A DNA stretch of 64,000 nucleotides, from contig JAIWNE010000051.1 in the NCBI GenBank assembly GCA_025331445.1, forward strand, positions 124,001 to 188,000, given 5' to 3'. Position numbers and translations under genes: made by a program. This stretch comes from Blakeslea trispora (lineage: Eukaryota; Mucoromycota; Mucoromycetes; Mucorales; Choanephoraceae). Position 1 is the first letter of the stretch; every line of letters starts with the position of its first letter. Below the pieces are notes generated by a model. That model searched no databases and was not told the DNA's origin. It saw only the letters and a program-made list of their open reading frames with translations. Positions 24,553 to 35,641 of the stretch are shown here, piece after piece.

Positions 24553-25157
24553 ATGATCACTCCACTATGAATTTTTTTTTTATTTTTATTTTCCTGCATC
24601 ATCCTTATTATGCCTACCAAATATGTTTATGGCTTATTTTCATGCTGAATTTCTCTTTTTAATTTTTACTATTTTTTATTTATTTATTAATCATGTAGAC
24701 ATAGACTATCTGACTTGTATGAACAAGCTCCTTCTTTTTTTTTTCTTCACTTTTAAGCTTTTGTTTCTTTTTTATTATTTAAACAATGTATTCATGTATA
24801 CTGTAGATTATTGCTTATATGCTTCTGTTCAACTATCCCCCAAAAAAAAACTTGTATACGCACCCATCCCCCCCCTTCTTTTTTTTTATATAAACAATAA
24901 ATGAAATAAATTAGCATGGAATATTTAACACTGTGTAATCCTGAAAAGGATGTTTTGGGAAATATTGACAATAAACAAATAAAATCAAATAAAAACAAAA
25001 GGCACTCAAATACTTTCTCACTTTATTTTCTTAAGAGAAAAAAAAAGAAAGCCAAAATAAAAAAAAAAGGGGGGGGGGATTGGGGGGAGAGAGGAAATAC
25101 AAGGAGTAAGGCAGGCATCAACCAATAAGCAATACAGACCTTTTCTTTTTTGATCAT
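24553..25157. other. Convergent spacer between zinc-finger gene and QNS1
   Basis: T-rich 3' sequence of the zinc-finger gene, AATAAA-like hexamers near 24896 and 24970, and runs of C and G near 24866 and 25070. No gene is supported. Confidence 0.55.
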
Positions 25158-27500
25158 TTAATCCACTTGACTATTTAACTTTTGTTCTCCTTCGCGTCTT
25201 TCTAGCTCTTCAGCCAAACGATCAATCTTGTTAAACTGCCATTTCCAAGAAGCATTGTAAAGGAAGGGTCTCAAATCAAAACGGTTATCGTCAGTACTGT
25301 AAGCTTCGGCATGATAAGATGGTGTTAACGTGGTCATTTTGTGTCGATTGATAGAATAAAAAAAGAAGAATCGCTTCACTTTAGTAGCCACTTCCTTTGG
25401 AGGAATTTGATCACCCCACTCATGCACTAATTTGCTAAACATGGAATAGGGACCGCAGCGATCGATTTTGCGTAGACGGCCATATCTTGTAAGCTCATCA
25501 TAAGTCATGCCCATATCAGCCTCATCCGATTGTACATAGTCTTTTGTAATTGGCTCAAGTTCAGCAGTAGGGACAGCATCTAGGAAATCACCTAAAATAG
25601 GCATGTCAAACTTGGTCTTTGCATAGTGAATAAAGAGCTTAAGATCGTGCTTGGAAATAGCACCAATAGGGTTCACATCGGCACTACTGCAGTCATATTT
25701 GGTCAGATAACCACGTAGGGTTTCATCTACATTTGCACTGCCCAAGACCAATAGGCCACCTGGAATAGAACGACACCAAGGCAAGAGTTGAGCAAAGAGA
25801 TAGGCCAATAACATACGCAGGCGAGCTTGGATGTTTTGCATGGCCAAGTTCTCTGTGCTCGATCCACCATGTACCTTGTACTTGGGCGACTTGCCTGTGA
25901 CCAAGGTAAACAGACTGTGAATGGATCGAACAACAGTGTCCATATTGAGATCTGTATGGTAACTACCGATCACATCAGCCAAGTCTTTTGCGCGCTGACG
26001 AGTTTCCTGACTTGAATTCTCAGTGCCCATGTAACAGGTATAGAAGATACGATGAGCAAACTCGCGAGGGTCTGTTGGCATATAATCTTCCTGACCAGCG
26101 AGACGACGTGCATCTTCGATCACCTGTTGATTACCCTCTGCTGCTTCCTTGACGACCAAGCGGCACATGGAGGCAACAATAACAGCTGTAGCACAACTAT
26201 CAATACCGCCACTGAGGGGTAAAAAGTAACCTGCTGTTTTCGATCGACGCAAATAATCCCATAACCAACAGGCAGGACCCAATGCAATTTCCTCTTCTGG
26301 ACTATGATAAAAGGGGGGACGTGTGGGCGTAGGGCGGACATGAATATTGTCCTCAATATAGCTATGGGTCAACGCCATATTGACCTGTTGGCGTTCATAA
26401 GCCAGAGTGGATTGCGCCTGCATACCACGACTTGTCATTCGAGCGCGATAAGAGCGCACATCCTCAAGGTCGACAGTTGCTGTGATCACCTCCACATCTC
26501 TCAAGGAAAATTGAGACCCTTGTGCAACAATCTGGCCGTTCATTACAATCATGGCGCACCCATCATAATAAAGTCGATCACCATCACAACCTTGCTGATT
26601 AGCATAGAGATAGACGCCACCGACTTTAGCAGTGGCGGCCTTGATCAAGTCAATACGTGTATCCAATTTTCGCAATTCATGATGACTTCCACTACTGTTT
26701 GTGAATATCTCAACGCCATCGAGGCCCATACCGATATGAGGACTGGCAGGTGTAAAGAGCTCTTCACATGTTTCACAACCAATACATGTGTCCAATGTGC
26801 TAATGACACAGTCGCCAAAGGGAACGAGTGTTTGACCGGTTATTTTAGAGATCATACGTGGCAAAAAGTATTGCTCCACTTTCTTTGGTGTCCAAGGCGT
26901 AAAAAATCTCAATTCTCGATAGTTTCCATCATTTGCCAGGAACATCTTGGGTCGAATCATGACAATTTTGTTATCAGCAAGGATGATACGACAGTTGTAT
27001 TTGACTGATTTATGCATGACAGGCCTGTGTTTCTATTTTTAGTAATCTTGATTTAAAAGAGAAAAAAAAAAGAGAAAGCTTACATGCCAATATCTAAAAT
27101 CATTCCTTTGGCTTCATCACTTTCCAAGATCTTAGCTAATACTTCCCAAGCATGTAAATAAGTATCACCTTCCAAAAAATGATCATGACAGCCATAACCT
27201 CTATTGAAGATAAACATCAGAACAAAATAGATAATATCAAGAACTCGATCCTTTTACTTACGTTACTTCTAGCTCAGGACCCACACGCAATTTGGCACCT
27301 CTTTCTTTAGCAATACGGATACTCTCTAAAATACGCTCGAGGTTACCCTCAAAGTCTAAAGCCCATTGATTAAGCGAACAAGTAGCCAAGGTAATACTAA
27401 CAATAAAATAGAAAAATATAAGCTACCAAAAGAAGAAAGATTGCTCCCCTTTTTTTTCTTTATGATGCAAAATTAGACAATAGTATTACAGATGGCCCAT
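25158..27500 (-). CDS. QNS1: Glutamine-dependent NAD+ synthetase
   Basis: Four exons (27490-27500, 27262-27396, 27084-27200, 25158-27024) give 709 aa, the usual eukaryotic length. The N-terminal nitrilase-type amidotransferase half ([58 protein letters not shown]) frees ammonia from glutamine. The C-terminal synthetase half ([61 protein letters not shown]) makes NAD+ from deamido-NAD+ and ATP. The first coding exon is only 11 nt (ATG GGC CAT CT). It was chosen because it restores the conserved MGxxxTxATC start in frame. This is the last step shared by de novo and Preiss-Handler NAD synthesis. An earlier kynurenine-pathway gene lies at 54.8-56.5 kb. Confidence 0.96.
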
Positions 27501-27862
27501 ATTAAACTTGGTTAAAAAAAAGAACAAGAAAGTGAAAGAAAAAAAAAGTTACGCGAGATTTTTTTTAAAAAAAAGAGAAAAATCTATAGCGCACTTTCAA
27601 ATAAGCACATACACCAATAAGCATGATTGTTAACAGAGAGAGAGAGAGAGAGAGACAATATTTACTCACTGTGATTCTCTATGGATCTTATTGGTTTGTA
27701 AAATGCAGAAAAAGGATTTGGGATTAATTAATACAAGCCCATAAATTTTTCTCTTTTCAAAATGATTCATGAATTATGCATGATTTGGCAGCTTCATTGA
27801 CAGTTTTTATGGCTGAATAAATAAACTCTCTTTTTTTTTGTATTTTTTTTTTTTGGAATGAT
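27501..27862. promoter_or_regulatory. Divergent promoter region of QNS1 and the ten-repeat Myb gene
   Basis: 361 bp separate the two start codons. The space contains a (GA)n tract at about 27633-27656, long A and T runs, and a T-rich segment directly before the Myb start. No other gene is supported. Confidence 0.5.
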
Positions 27863-29785
27863 ATGCTCGCTATTTTTGGCCAATATTCTACCTTGCGCCT
27901 ATCTTTATCCTTTCGCTCAAAACAGCTGAGCCTAACAAGAAGATATCTTAGTCAAAACGTAGCAGAAAAATGGCAGCCTTGGGAAGACGAACTTTTAAGC
28001 AATTATGTAAAACATAACGGCAAGAAATGGAATGAGTTTGTACAGCATTGCCTACCCCATCGATCATCCCGTCAATGTCAGGCAAGGTGGTCAGACACGC
28101 TAGATCCGAGTTTGAAGCATGGTCCCTTCAGCCTTGAAGAAAAGCAGAAACTGAAAGAAGCAGTAGCCAAACTGGGTCAAGGCCAATGGGCCGAGATCAG
28201 GCAACACTATTTACCTGAACGACCCGCACGTCGTATTGCCAATGTATGGTCGTCTCTTACTTCAGCAGACACAAACACCAAACATAAGCGATGGACGCCT
28301 GAAGAGGATGAGTTGCTTTTGGAAGGCATTGCCAAGTACGGATTATCCGCTTGGTCAAAGATCGCATCCGAGTTTTTGCCCTGGCGCAATCGCATGCAGA
28401 TCCGTAACCACTATTCAGCACAGCTTGATCCTAATACCAGTAAAGCGAAATGGACAGACGATGAGTTGGATCTTTTGTTGAGGCGTACCATTGTCTTTGG
28501 TCAAAACTGGAACAAAGTGGCTGAAGGCATACCACAGCGTTCGCCTGAACAATGTAGTCGCATCTGGATGACTCAGCTGGATCCTGGATTGAACAAGGAG
28601 CCATGGACAGCTGAAGAGACCCTGTTGTTCTGGAAACAGCTGGTGGTATGTCGGGGCGATTTCCTCAAAGTTTCTGAAAGACTGCCTGGGAGAACCCGTC
28701 TGATGTGCTTCAACAAGTTTTGGTCGACTGTCAAAAGGGATGCTGAGTTCTGTTTGGTCAGTGGTGATCAAATCCAACAGACTGAACAAGAGAATGCACC
28801 CGAGTGGAGAACGCGTATAGCAAGCTTAGTATGTGAATGGCTGGATCATGATATGGAAATTCGAGAATCGTCCAATGGTGCTCTATATTTTTATCACTCA
28901 GGCTCATGGAGCCAAGAAGAACTGGATAGACTGATACAGATAGTTGACCAGCAAAAGACAAAAGGCGAACTAGACAGTAAAGCATGGAGAGACATAGCAC
29001 TTTATTTTGAGGGGAGAGATGCTAAACAAGCCAAGTATCAGTATCAACAGCATGTTGTCGACAAAGACAAGAAAAAGGGAGTATGGTCAGAGGAGGAGGA
29101 CAGCTTATTAGAGAAACTGATTAGAGAGCATGGCACAAGCAATTGGGACAAGATTGTTCAAGATATGCCTCACCGCAGCCAACGGCAATGTGCCTACCGT
29201 TGGTATCATTGCCTTCAGTACAGGGACCGACAAGAAGCACCACAAATCATCCGACACAAACATCTAACAGACACAGAGAAGCTCTTGATTCAAGAGGGTG
29301 TTGATATGTTTGGTACTGACTGGCATTCTATTCATATGGTCTATTTACCTACACGTACGCCCAAACAGATGTCTTCATGGTGGTATGCACACAAAAAGAA
29401 GCAACGCGTTTATGAAGATACAGACAAGAACAGAAAATGGACTGAAGAAGAAGACAGAGTGCTCAGTTTCTCAGTTCAAGACAACATCAATACCACAACA
29501 GGGCAAGTTTCCTCTTGGGCAAAAGTAGCCAAGATGATTCAGGGTAGAACATCTAGTCAATGTAAAGTCAGATGGATGTATAGTCTTCGACCAGGCCTTC
29601 TCAAGGGCGTATGGTCGTATGATGAAGAACTCAGATTAGTGGATATTGTACAGAAATATCGATTGCAAGGTATGGGTATAAAATGGTCGATCGTTGCTGG
29701 TGAATTAGGCACTGGCCGATCTGAGTGGGCCTGTCGATGTAAATATAATTATTTGCAAAAGAAGGGTAACCGATTTGCACTTTAA
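27863..29785 (+). CDS. Ten-repeat Myb/SANT protein with presequence-like N-terminus
   Basis: An intronless frame of 640 aa, unlike most genes in this window. After an N-terminal stretch of about 31 residues with many Arg/Leu/Ser and no acid (RSKQLSLTRRYLSQ), I count ten tandem Myb/SANT-like modules of about 48-58 residues. They begin near residues 36, 87, 138, 190, 241, 346, 408, 460, 515 and 577. Each has the W..EED/W-type first helix and a third helix with basic residues (for example SSRQCQARW, RSQRQCAYRW, TSSQCKVRW). Many repeats in a row recall SNAPC4 or c-Myb, but the count is higher. The N-terminus looks like a mitochondrial targeting sequence; an N-terminus that simply starts early is the alternative. 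It should bind DNA; the compartment and target are unknown. It is convergent with the PFK2 gene, 23 bp apart. Confidence 0.9.
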   Translation: MLAIFGQYSTLRLSLSFRSKQLSLTRRYLSQNVAEKWQPWEDELLSNYVKHNGKKWNEFVQHCLPHRSSRQCQARWSDTLDPSLKHGPFSLEEKQKLKEAVAKLGQGQWAEIRQHYLPERPARRIANVWSSLTSADTNTKHKRWTPEEDELLLEGIAKYGLSAWSKIASEFLPWRNRMQIRNHYSAQLDPNTSKAKWTDDELDLLLRRTIVFGQNWNKVAEGIPQRSPEQCSRIWMTQLDPGLNKEPWTAEETLLFWKQLVVCRGDFLKVSERLPGRTRLMCFNKFWSTVKRDAEFCLVSGDQIQQTEQENAPEWRTRIASLVCEWLDHDMEIRESSNGALYFYHSGSWSQEELDRLIQIVDQQKTKGELDSKAWRDIALYFEGRDAKQAKYQYQQHVVDKDKKKGVWSEEEDSLLEKLIREHGTSNWDKIVQDMPHRSQRQCAYRWYHCLQYRDRQEAPQIIRHKHLTDTEKLLIQEGVDMFGTDWHSIHMVYLPTRTPKQMSSWWYAHKKKQRVYEDTDKNRKWTEEEDRVLSFSVQDNINTTTGQVSSWAKVAKMIQGRTSSQCKVRWMYSLRPGLLKGVWSYDEELRLVDIVQKYRLQGMGIKWSIVAGELGTGRSEWACRCKYNYLQKKGNRFAL

Positions 29786-29808
29786 TGATAACCAATAAAG
29801 AAAAGAAT

Positions 29809-31653
29809 TTAGACAATTTCCATACGAGATTCTTTACATCCATAAGCAGAAGGTGTAATTTCTAAAAGACATGAACGAGGGATGGAGATAGTAGGAATTT
29901 CCTGTGGATCAAAAAAATGAGTTAATATGCCTATAAAAGAGTATATGTATAAAAAAAAAACTTACGCGAGCAGGCCTATCAAACAAATAAGCGTATAAAC
30001 AACGCAACACAGTCTCATGAGCAATAATTAACACATCATTCTTTTCACGTTCCAACTCCATAATAACAGACTCTAATCGAACTGCTAAATCATGATAAGA
30101 TTCTGCACGAGGATATCTATGGCGATAAGGGTTTTCGCGTGCCTTCACGACTTCATCTGGGAACTTTTCCTTGAGCTCTTCAGGTGTCAGACCATCTGAT
30201 TCCCCTGGATTCAATTGATTCAAGACGGATTGTTGTCGAACTGGTATACCTGCCTTCATGAATGGAAGTGCAGTACCAACAGCTTTCTTTTGTGAAGAGG
30301 TCCAAATCTAAGGATCATCCTAGTTAATTGGGAGCTCTTTTCTTTTTTTTTTCTTGGTTGTCTCGTCTTACGGTCAAGGGTCGTCTTTCATCAGGGGCCA
30401 AATTTGCATTTTTCTGCTCATGCTGAGATAACATACACTCTTTCAATTTCTCGGCATATAACTCACCAGCTTCAGACAAGTCAGCATCTGCCTTGTATGC
30501 ACCTTCATTCTTGGAAGGGCCAGACTTTGGATAAAGCATGGTTAACTAGTGTTATCAGAAAACAATAAAAGGGAAATACGTACTCTAGCAAAATAAATAG
30601 TGCGACGCTGAATGTGAAGGTTCATAAGGTAGTAAACAATACGAGACTAACAAGAAAAGTTATGAGTATCAATACTCTCCCTTATTTTTTTTTGTGAAGA
30701 GAATTACCTGAAGGTATCCAATGACATTGTTGACAATAAACTGTTCACCTGCATTCATGTTCTTTACAAAAGGCAATGAAGTATCTGTAATTGTCTCATA
30801 ATTCTCTTCATGTTGTTTGATACGACGCTTTTGTTAAAGAAAACATGAGTTTCAGGTAGAACATCTGGTTTTTCAAGTAGTCTTACCTTATAATCTATTA
30901 CGGCTTCTTCAGGATCCCAACCAACATACTAATTTCAAGGGCATTAGGACAATTTGCACATAAATTTCTACAATGTTCCACCTACATCTGGAGATGAAAT
31001 TTTGACACTTCGAATGTTGGCTAATATGATATCAGGCTTGTTGCAAATGAACTCCAAAAACAAAGGCTAATCATAACAATAAAAAGTGAGCCCAGTGTAT
31101 GGTTTGTTTTACATGTAAAAATAAGCATACGTGTATATCGTTATCTAATAACTTGTCATGGATTTGCTTTCTTCTAGATTCAGTGACGTTGTTGCCATCA
31201 AAAATGGCTACTTGGCCACCACCATGTTGTAGCCATTCAATCAGATCATTAAAGCACTCGTCAGATACTTTCAAGCGAGTCTCTGTTGCTTCTTCATTAT
31301 CTACTCAGATGGTTTGAATGTGCCAGTCGTTTGTTAGAGATACTTGTTGATGATAGACTATGCTGTTAAAATTATCTTACGAGGATCAAACCACTCTTCT
31401 GATAGTGAGCCTAAACGTTCTCTTCTATAGTTGCCTACACTAAACACTTTGGTAGATACACCAAGCCAGCGCATATAACGACAAAGTGAACGTGAAGCGT
31501 GCGTCTTGCCACGAGCAGGTAATCTAACATACAGAATTAATATAGAATACATATACACACACATAAATGAATAATTTACCCTACAGTGATAACTGCTACT
31601 GCTCCTGCATGGAAAAGTCTACCACTAGAAGTCTCATACAGTTGGGCTGCCAT
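29809..31653 (-). CDS. 6-phosphofructo-2-kinase with degenerate bisphosphatase half
   Basis: Ten exons (31580-31653, 31381-31523, 31131-31300, 30986-31066, 30887-30928, 30708-30827, 30584-30646, 30372-30545, 29966-30307, 29809-29901) give 433 aa. The kinase half is intact, with the P-loop GLPARGKT near residue 25, VFSVGNYRRE, and FDGNNVTESRR. It should make fructose-2,6-bisphosphate, the activator of glycolytic phosphofructokinase. The C-terminal histidine-phosphatase half keeps YPRAESYHDL and IIAHETVLRCL. However, the catalytic RHGE is replaced by FARLTML, and the TSxxKRT arginine site reads TSSQKKA. Reading through the intervening 38-nt intron does not restore it. Phosphatase activity is therefore probably lost, as known for yeast Pfk26. 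Gene symbol is withheld because several paralogues exist in fungi. Confidence 0.92.
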
Positions 31654-32547
31654 TAAATAAAGATAATAATAATAAACTGGAAAAGAAAAGAGACAAATTG
31701 TTCATTAGTACAATACAAGTAGCATTCAAAATAAAATAAAAAAAAAAATGCGGGAAACAAATATTTCAGGTGCAGATTTAGATTAAAGATGTCCCCCCCC
31801 TAAAACAATCGGATACCTAAAGTGCATCATAAGAAAAGTAATTGCAGGTCTTTGAACAATACCACTTTGAACATTTTAGATGGCTGAAGTCAATTACCTT
31901 TATTATGAAGAGCATATATGTTATTAGGCAGAAAGGCTTGGTTGTTAGTAAGGGCTTTCGTAGATACTGAGAGGGCAAGGTACTAGATATGACTGAGCAT
32001 ACATTGCAATAGCTATCAAAGAGAACTTTGGGTACAGAGAGTTGATAACTTTTATTGTTTCAAGCAGGTATTCATAGTTTTCAATTGCTTGCATATCCAA
32101 TGAAATGAATGCTTCAATTTTTATATATAAAAAAAAAAAAGAAAAGCTCCAAAAAAAAAGATCGCCCTTGTTCTACTTCTCGAACAGCAAGTTGGATAGT
32201 AAAAATCAACACAAGCTTTATATGATTCCATCTTAAAAGAGGGAGGTCCTTTTTTCTTTCTTTCTTTACTCAGCTGTCAACAGAGAGGTAGAGTACAAAT
32301 CAAACAATGGCATAAATTAGTCGGTGATTGTAAAGTCCGGATACAATCACATCGGAACTTTTCCGGACAGTTTAGACACCCCCCACAAATACACACACAG
32401 AGAGCATGAGAGTGAGAATGAGTAAAGTGCAACTGAGACAGGAGCTTCGTTTAAAATAGAATCTACAATGAGCATTCAGGTGCTTCTTTAATCGTCTTGT
32501 ATCCTTCGGGTTAAATCGTTACTTGCGAAACATCCATCCTATACATC
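31654..32547. promoter_or_regulatory. Divergent promoter region of PFK2 homologue and ribosomal protein P1
   Basis: About 0.9 kb. Visible items are an eight-base C run near 31792, A-rich tracts, a C/T tract near 32250-32270, and a near-symmetric pair of TCCGGA elements (32335-32368). No gene is supported. Confidence 0.5.
32335..32368. repeat. Inverted repeat with GTCCGGA / TCCGGAC arms
   Basis: Perfect 7-nt arms at 32335-32341 and 32362-32368 are separated by 20 nt. Each arm contains the palindrome TCCGGA. It lies about 180 bp upstream of the P1 start codon. It could be a binding site for a zinc-cluster or other dimeric factor, but the function is inference. Confidence 0.6.
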
Positions 32548-33004
32548 ATGTCTGCTGAACTCGCTGTTGTCTACGCCGCTCTCATCCTTGAGGATGATAA
32601 CATTGAAATCACTGTAAGAGCAAAATGAAGCAGATTAAAAAAAAAAGAAGCAACACATAAGCTGATCTTGACATTCAAATAGGCCGACAAGCTTCAAACC
32701 CTTGTTGCTGCTGCTGGTATTGAAGTTGAACCCATCTGGTTCTCTCTCTATGCCAAGGCCCTCGCTGGTCAAGACCTCAAGGCTCTTCTCTTGAACGTTG
32801 GTGCCCCTGGTACCGGTCCTGCTGTTGCCGCTGGTGGTGCTGCCGCTGGTGGTGCTGCTGACGCTCCTGCTGAAGAAGAAAAGGCTGAAGAAAAGGAAGA
32901 ATCCGATGACGATATGGGTTTCGGTAAGTTGAATAAAAGGACATGTAGAAAGTAAACATATTAATTATTTTCTTTTTTTTTTTTGTATAGGTCTCTTTGA
33001 CTAA
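32548..33004 (+). CDS. RPP1: 60S acidic ribosomal protein P1
   Basis: Three exons (32548-32613, 32683-32923, 32991-33004) give 106 aa, the normal size. The N-terminal helical domain starts [20 protein letters not shown], followed by an Ala/Gly hinge (about residues 68-85), a charged EEKAEEKEE stretch, and the universal C-terminus [12 protein letters not shown]. The last exon codes for only the final residues of that tail. The protein forms P1/P2 dimers on the stalk base uL10 and recruits translation GTPases and, in plants and mammals, is the target of ribosome-inactivating proteins. Strongly biased codons (GCT, GTT, CTC, AAG) fit high expression. Confidence 0.97.
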
Positions 33005-33465
33005 AGTTCTATGACTTGAATTTTGTATAGAGAAATCAATTTTAACTACAATAAAAGACAAAGAAAATTGTTCTTTTCATAAGCATTATCGAGAGAGAGA
33101 GAAAGCATCCTTTTATTTTCTGTTTATTAGTAACATTGATTCATACAGAAAAGGGGAGATGACATGAAAGAATGAAAGTTGATGCATATTGTGATTCGTT
33201 ACACCCTGCATATACTCTCTTTGTAGTCAGAGAGGAGTTGATTAGTTTAAGCACAATTGGATCTAACAATACTTTATGATGAAATAAGAGGAAATGTTAT
33301 TGATTTCTATAAGTTAACATTGTTTAATTGACAACAACAACAAAAAAGAGAGAGAGAGAGAGGAATATATTAAAGTGAATAAAGATAATGGGTGGAAACT
33401 ACAATACAAGAGATATTCCACCGCAGTAATAAGAATAACAAAGAAATAATAAAAAAAAAAGGGAA
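33005..33465. other. Convergent spacer between RPP1 and Rho GTPase
   Basis: 460 bp of 3' sequence for both genes, with an AATAAAA hexamer at about 33050, GA repeats near 33090 and 33345, and A-rich runs. No gene is supported. Confidence 0.55.
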
Positions 33466-34308
33466 CTACATGATAGTACAAAAAGATGATTTTTTGATTG
33501 TGCTTTTGATGGCTGTATGAAATACTTCTTTCACGCCTTTTTCTGTCTTGGCTGAACATTCAACATATTTGTAGGCACCTACTTGTCTTGCCATTTGCAT
33601 ACCCTATTGATGAGATGTTAGTTCTTTTAGTGAATCAGCAATAGGAGAGTGTAGATTATAGTTTACTTGTTGTGTTGTTACAGGTGTAGAAGATTGCTTC
33701 TCTAATTCTTTGATTGTCTTTTGATCATCTCTGAGATCAGTTTTACAACCCACTAGAATAAATGGTAATCCAGGACAATATCGCTTTACTTCGGGAATCC
33801 ACTATTTGAACAAGAGTCAGTAAGATGGAGAGAAAAGAAAGGAGGGATCTATTACCTTTATAGAAATGTTTTCTAGTGATTCTGGTATATCAACAGAAAA
33901 CGCAATCAAGACAACATCAGAGTCAGGGTAAGATAGTGTTCTTAATCGATCAAAATCCTCTTGTCCTATAGAAGCATAGAGTGAGTTTGTTGCTCAGAAA
34001 ACAAAGGAAAATCATCTCACCTGCGGTATCCCATAGTTCTGCTACAACAGGCTTTGAATCCACCACCATATCTTTTACAGAATTATCGAAAATTGTTGGA
34101 ATATAATCGCCCTGTTCATTTGGAATCAATAGAGTATTAAAAGAGATTGCTCTAAAACAAAAACAAAACAAAAAGAAAGGCAACTTACAGCAGGAAATTT
34201 GCCTTTACTGAATACACTGAGTAGACATGTCTTGCCACAGGCACCATCGCCTACAATGACAATCTTTCTCTTAAGAGGCTCATCAGAAGAATCACAACAA
34301 CCAAACAT
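33466..34308 (-). CDS. Rho-family small GTPase
   Basis: Five exons (34189-34308, 34021-34111, 33856-33965, 33667-33801, 33466-33603) give 197 aa. All G motifs are present: P-loop [11 protein letters not shown], switch I YIPTIFDN, switch [22 protein letters not shown] and ECSAKT. The Rho insert region ([17 protein letters not shown]) is visible, and the protein ends in the prenylation box CTIM, preceded by KKSSF. CTIM favours farnesylation by the usual rule for a final Met. It should act at the plasma membrane in actin or cell-wall control. It is Rho1/RhoA-like but divergent, and the subfamily is not fixed. One extra residue (FPAGDYIPT) appears at the first splice junction relative to most Rho proteins, where a long intron with an internal alternative AG is used. 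A RhoGAP lies 24 kb to the right. Confidence 0.93.
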
Positions 34309-34540
34309 GTTTAAATCGATTTATAAATAATTTTAAAGAAGAAGAAAGTAAAGGTAAAGAAAGAAAAAAAAAAGAAACTCAAAAGAAGTTCAATGAAAAC
34401 AATGAAGAATAGAACAAAGAGGGAAATTAAAAATTGGGTTTACTATTGAACTTAAAAAATAAAGGGTACAAATCAGCCTTATTTTTTTTTAAATCTTTCA
34501 CTTGCTTAGCCATATCCAAAAAAAAAAAATAACATCAGCC

Positions 34541-35641
34541 TCATCTTCTACGGGATTGTACTTTTCGCTTCTTGATTACAAAATCATCTTCATCATCGTC
34601 AACATAGACCATTGAACTGACACCTGCCCTTTCATCCTCTTCTTTCTGTAATGCTAATGCCATGGCTAAATCACCATCAGTATTGGGTATTCTCTTTGTC
34701 TTTGCTGATGGTTTAGTCATTGGTGTCACTGGTTTAGTAAACGGCGATTTATTTGCAACGGATACCGGAGACTTGGCAACAGGAGAAGGAGATCGGCTCT
34801 CTTCCATCTATGTAAACAGTTTTTTTAGTTCCGCTAAACCCTATTCCCTTAAATGCTACCTTCAATTGAGCTAAACGATCCGGATGCTTGCTTTGAATTT
34901 TAGCAATACAGGCTTGTACCTGTGCTAATTCTTCTTTTAGTTTTCTTCTTTCTTCTCTTTTTTCTTCAAGTAGAATAAATGGCTATATAAAGCAAAAAAA
35001 GAGAGAGAGAGAGAGAAAGGTGAGAAGAATGCAAAAAGGAAAACATTGTATCATGATGTTACTTCTACAATTTTAGGTAATACAATGCTTTTCCATTCTG
35101 ATTCAGGAATTTCATACCTATTCTTATTTTTAGTATACGCTACTTTTATGCATACTTTTTTTTTTCTTCTTACGTTGCTTTGTTGACCACAATTCTTCGT
35201 TTTAGTTCTTCCCTAGAAACTTTACTGCCTGTGTTGACGATACAACCGTTTTTTCGTTTGATGTCAGGGCCTTGAATTAATGCATTTTTAGCACCAACAA
35301 CTTTAGGATCAATATGAAGACCAGCAAATTCTAACACATGTCAAATTAGTGTTGTTCTCATGCTATCTTAAAACAGCTTTATTACCTGCTGTACTCTGTT
35401 GACCAAGTAACCGCTGAAGTTGAAGATTCATCTGTGCATTCGTCTTTCCCGGTAAACAACCACTCTCAATGATTTTCGACCAGTTACCGATACCGAATTT
35501 CATAAGAGCTTTTCGAAGCACATCTGATTCTTGGTCTGTCCAACCAGGTGATAAGGTACAGTTCCAAAGACTGGCAGAATCGTTGGAACGTAGCACATTA
35601 CGTGCGCCTGATTTCATGCTACGAGGCTTTTCAGACAACAT
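34541..35641 (-). CDS. Small SANT/Myb-domain protein
   Basis: Five exons (35386-35641, 35174-35330, 35063-35117, 34860-34982, 34541-34807) give 285 aa. A SANT/Myb module occupies about residues 30-85 (SPGWTDQESDVLRKAL, FGIGNWSKI, GKTNAQMNLQLQRLLGQQS). A conserved-looking extension follows (EFAGLHIDPKVV, GPDIKRKNGCIVNTG). The middle is a charged helix (EEKREERRKLKEELAQVQ), and the tail is Ser/Pro rich and ends in basic RKVQSRRR. The block from the SANT domain to KRKNGCIVN suggests a conserved eukaryotic family, but I cannot name it. Nuclear location is likely from the basic tail. It shares a 162-bp promoter with FANCL. Confidence 0.85.

Noticed and set aside
26304..27008. 234-codon open frame on the plus strand
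   Set aside because: It is antisense to the well-supported QNS1 exon 4 and has no domain.
32777..33061. Open frame antisense to RPP1
   Set aside because: It is a shadow of the Ala/Gly hinge of P1 and crosses the P1 intron.
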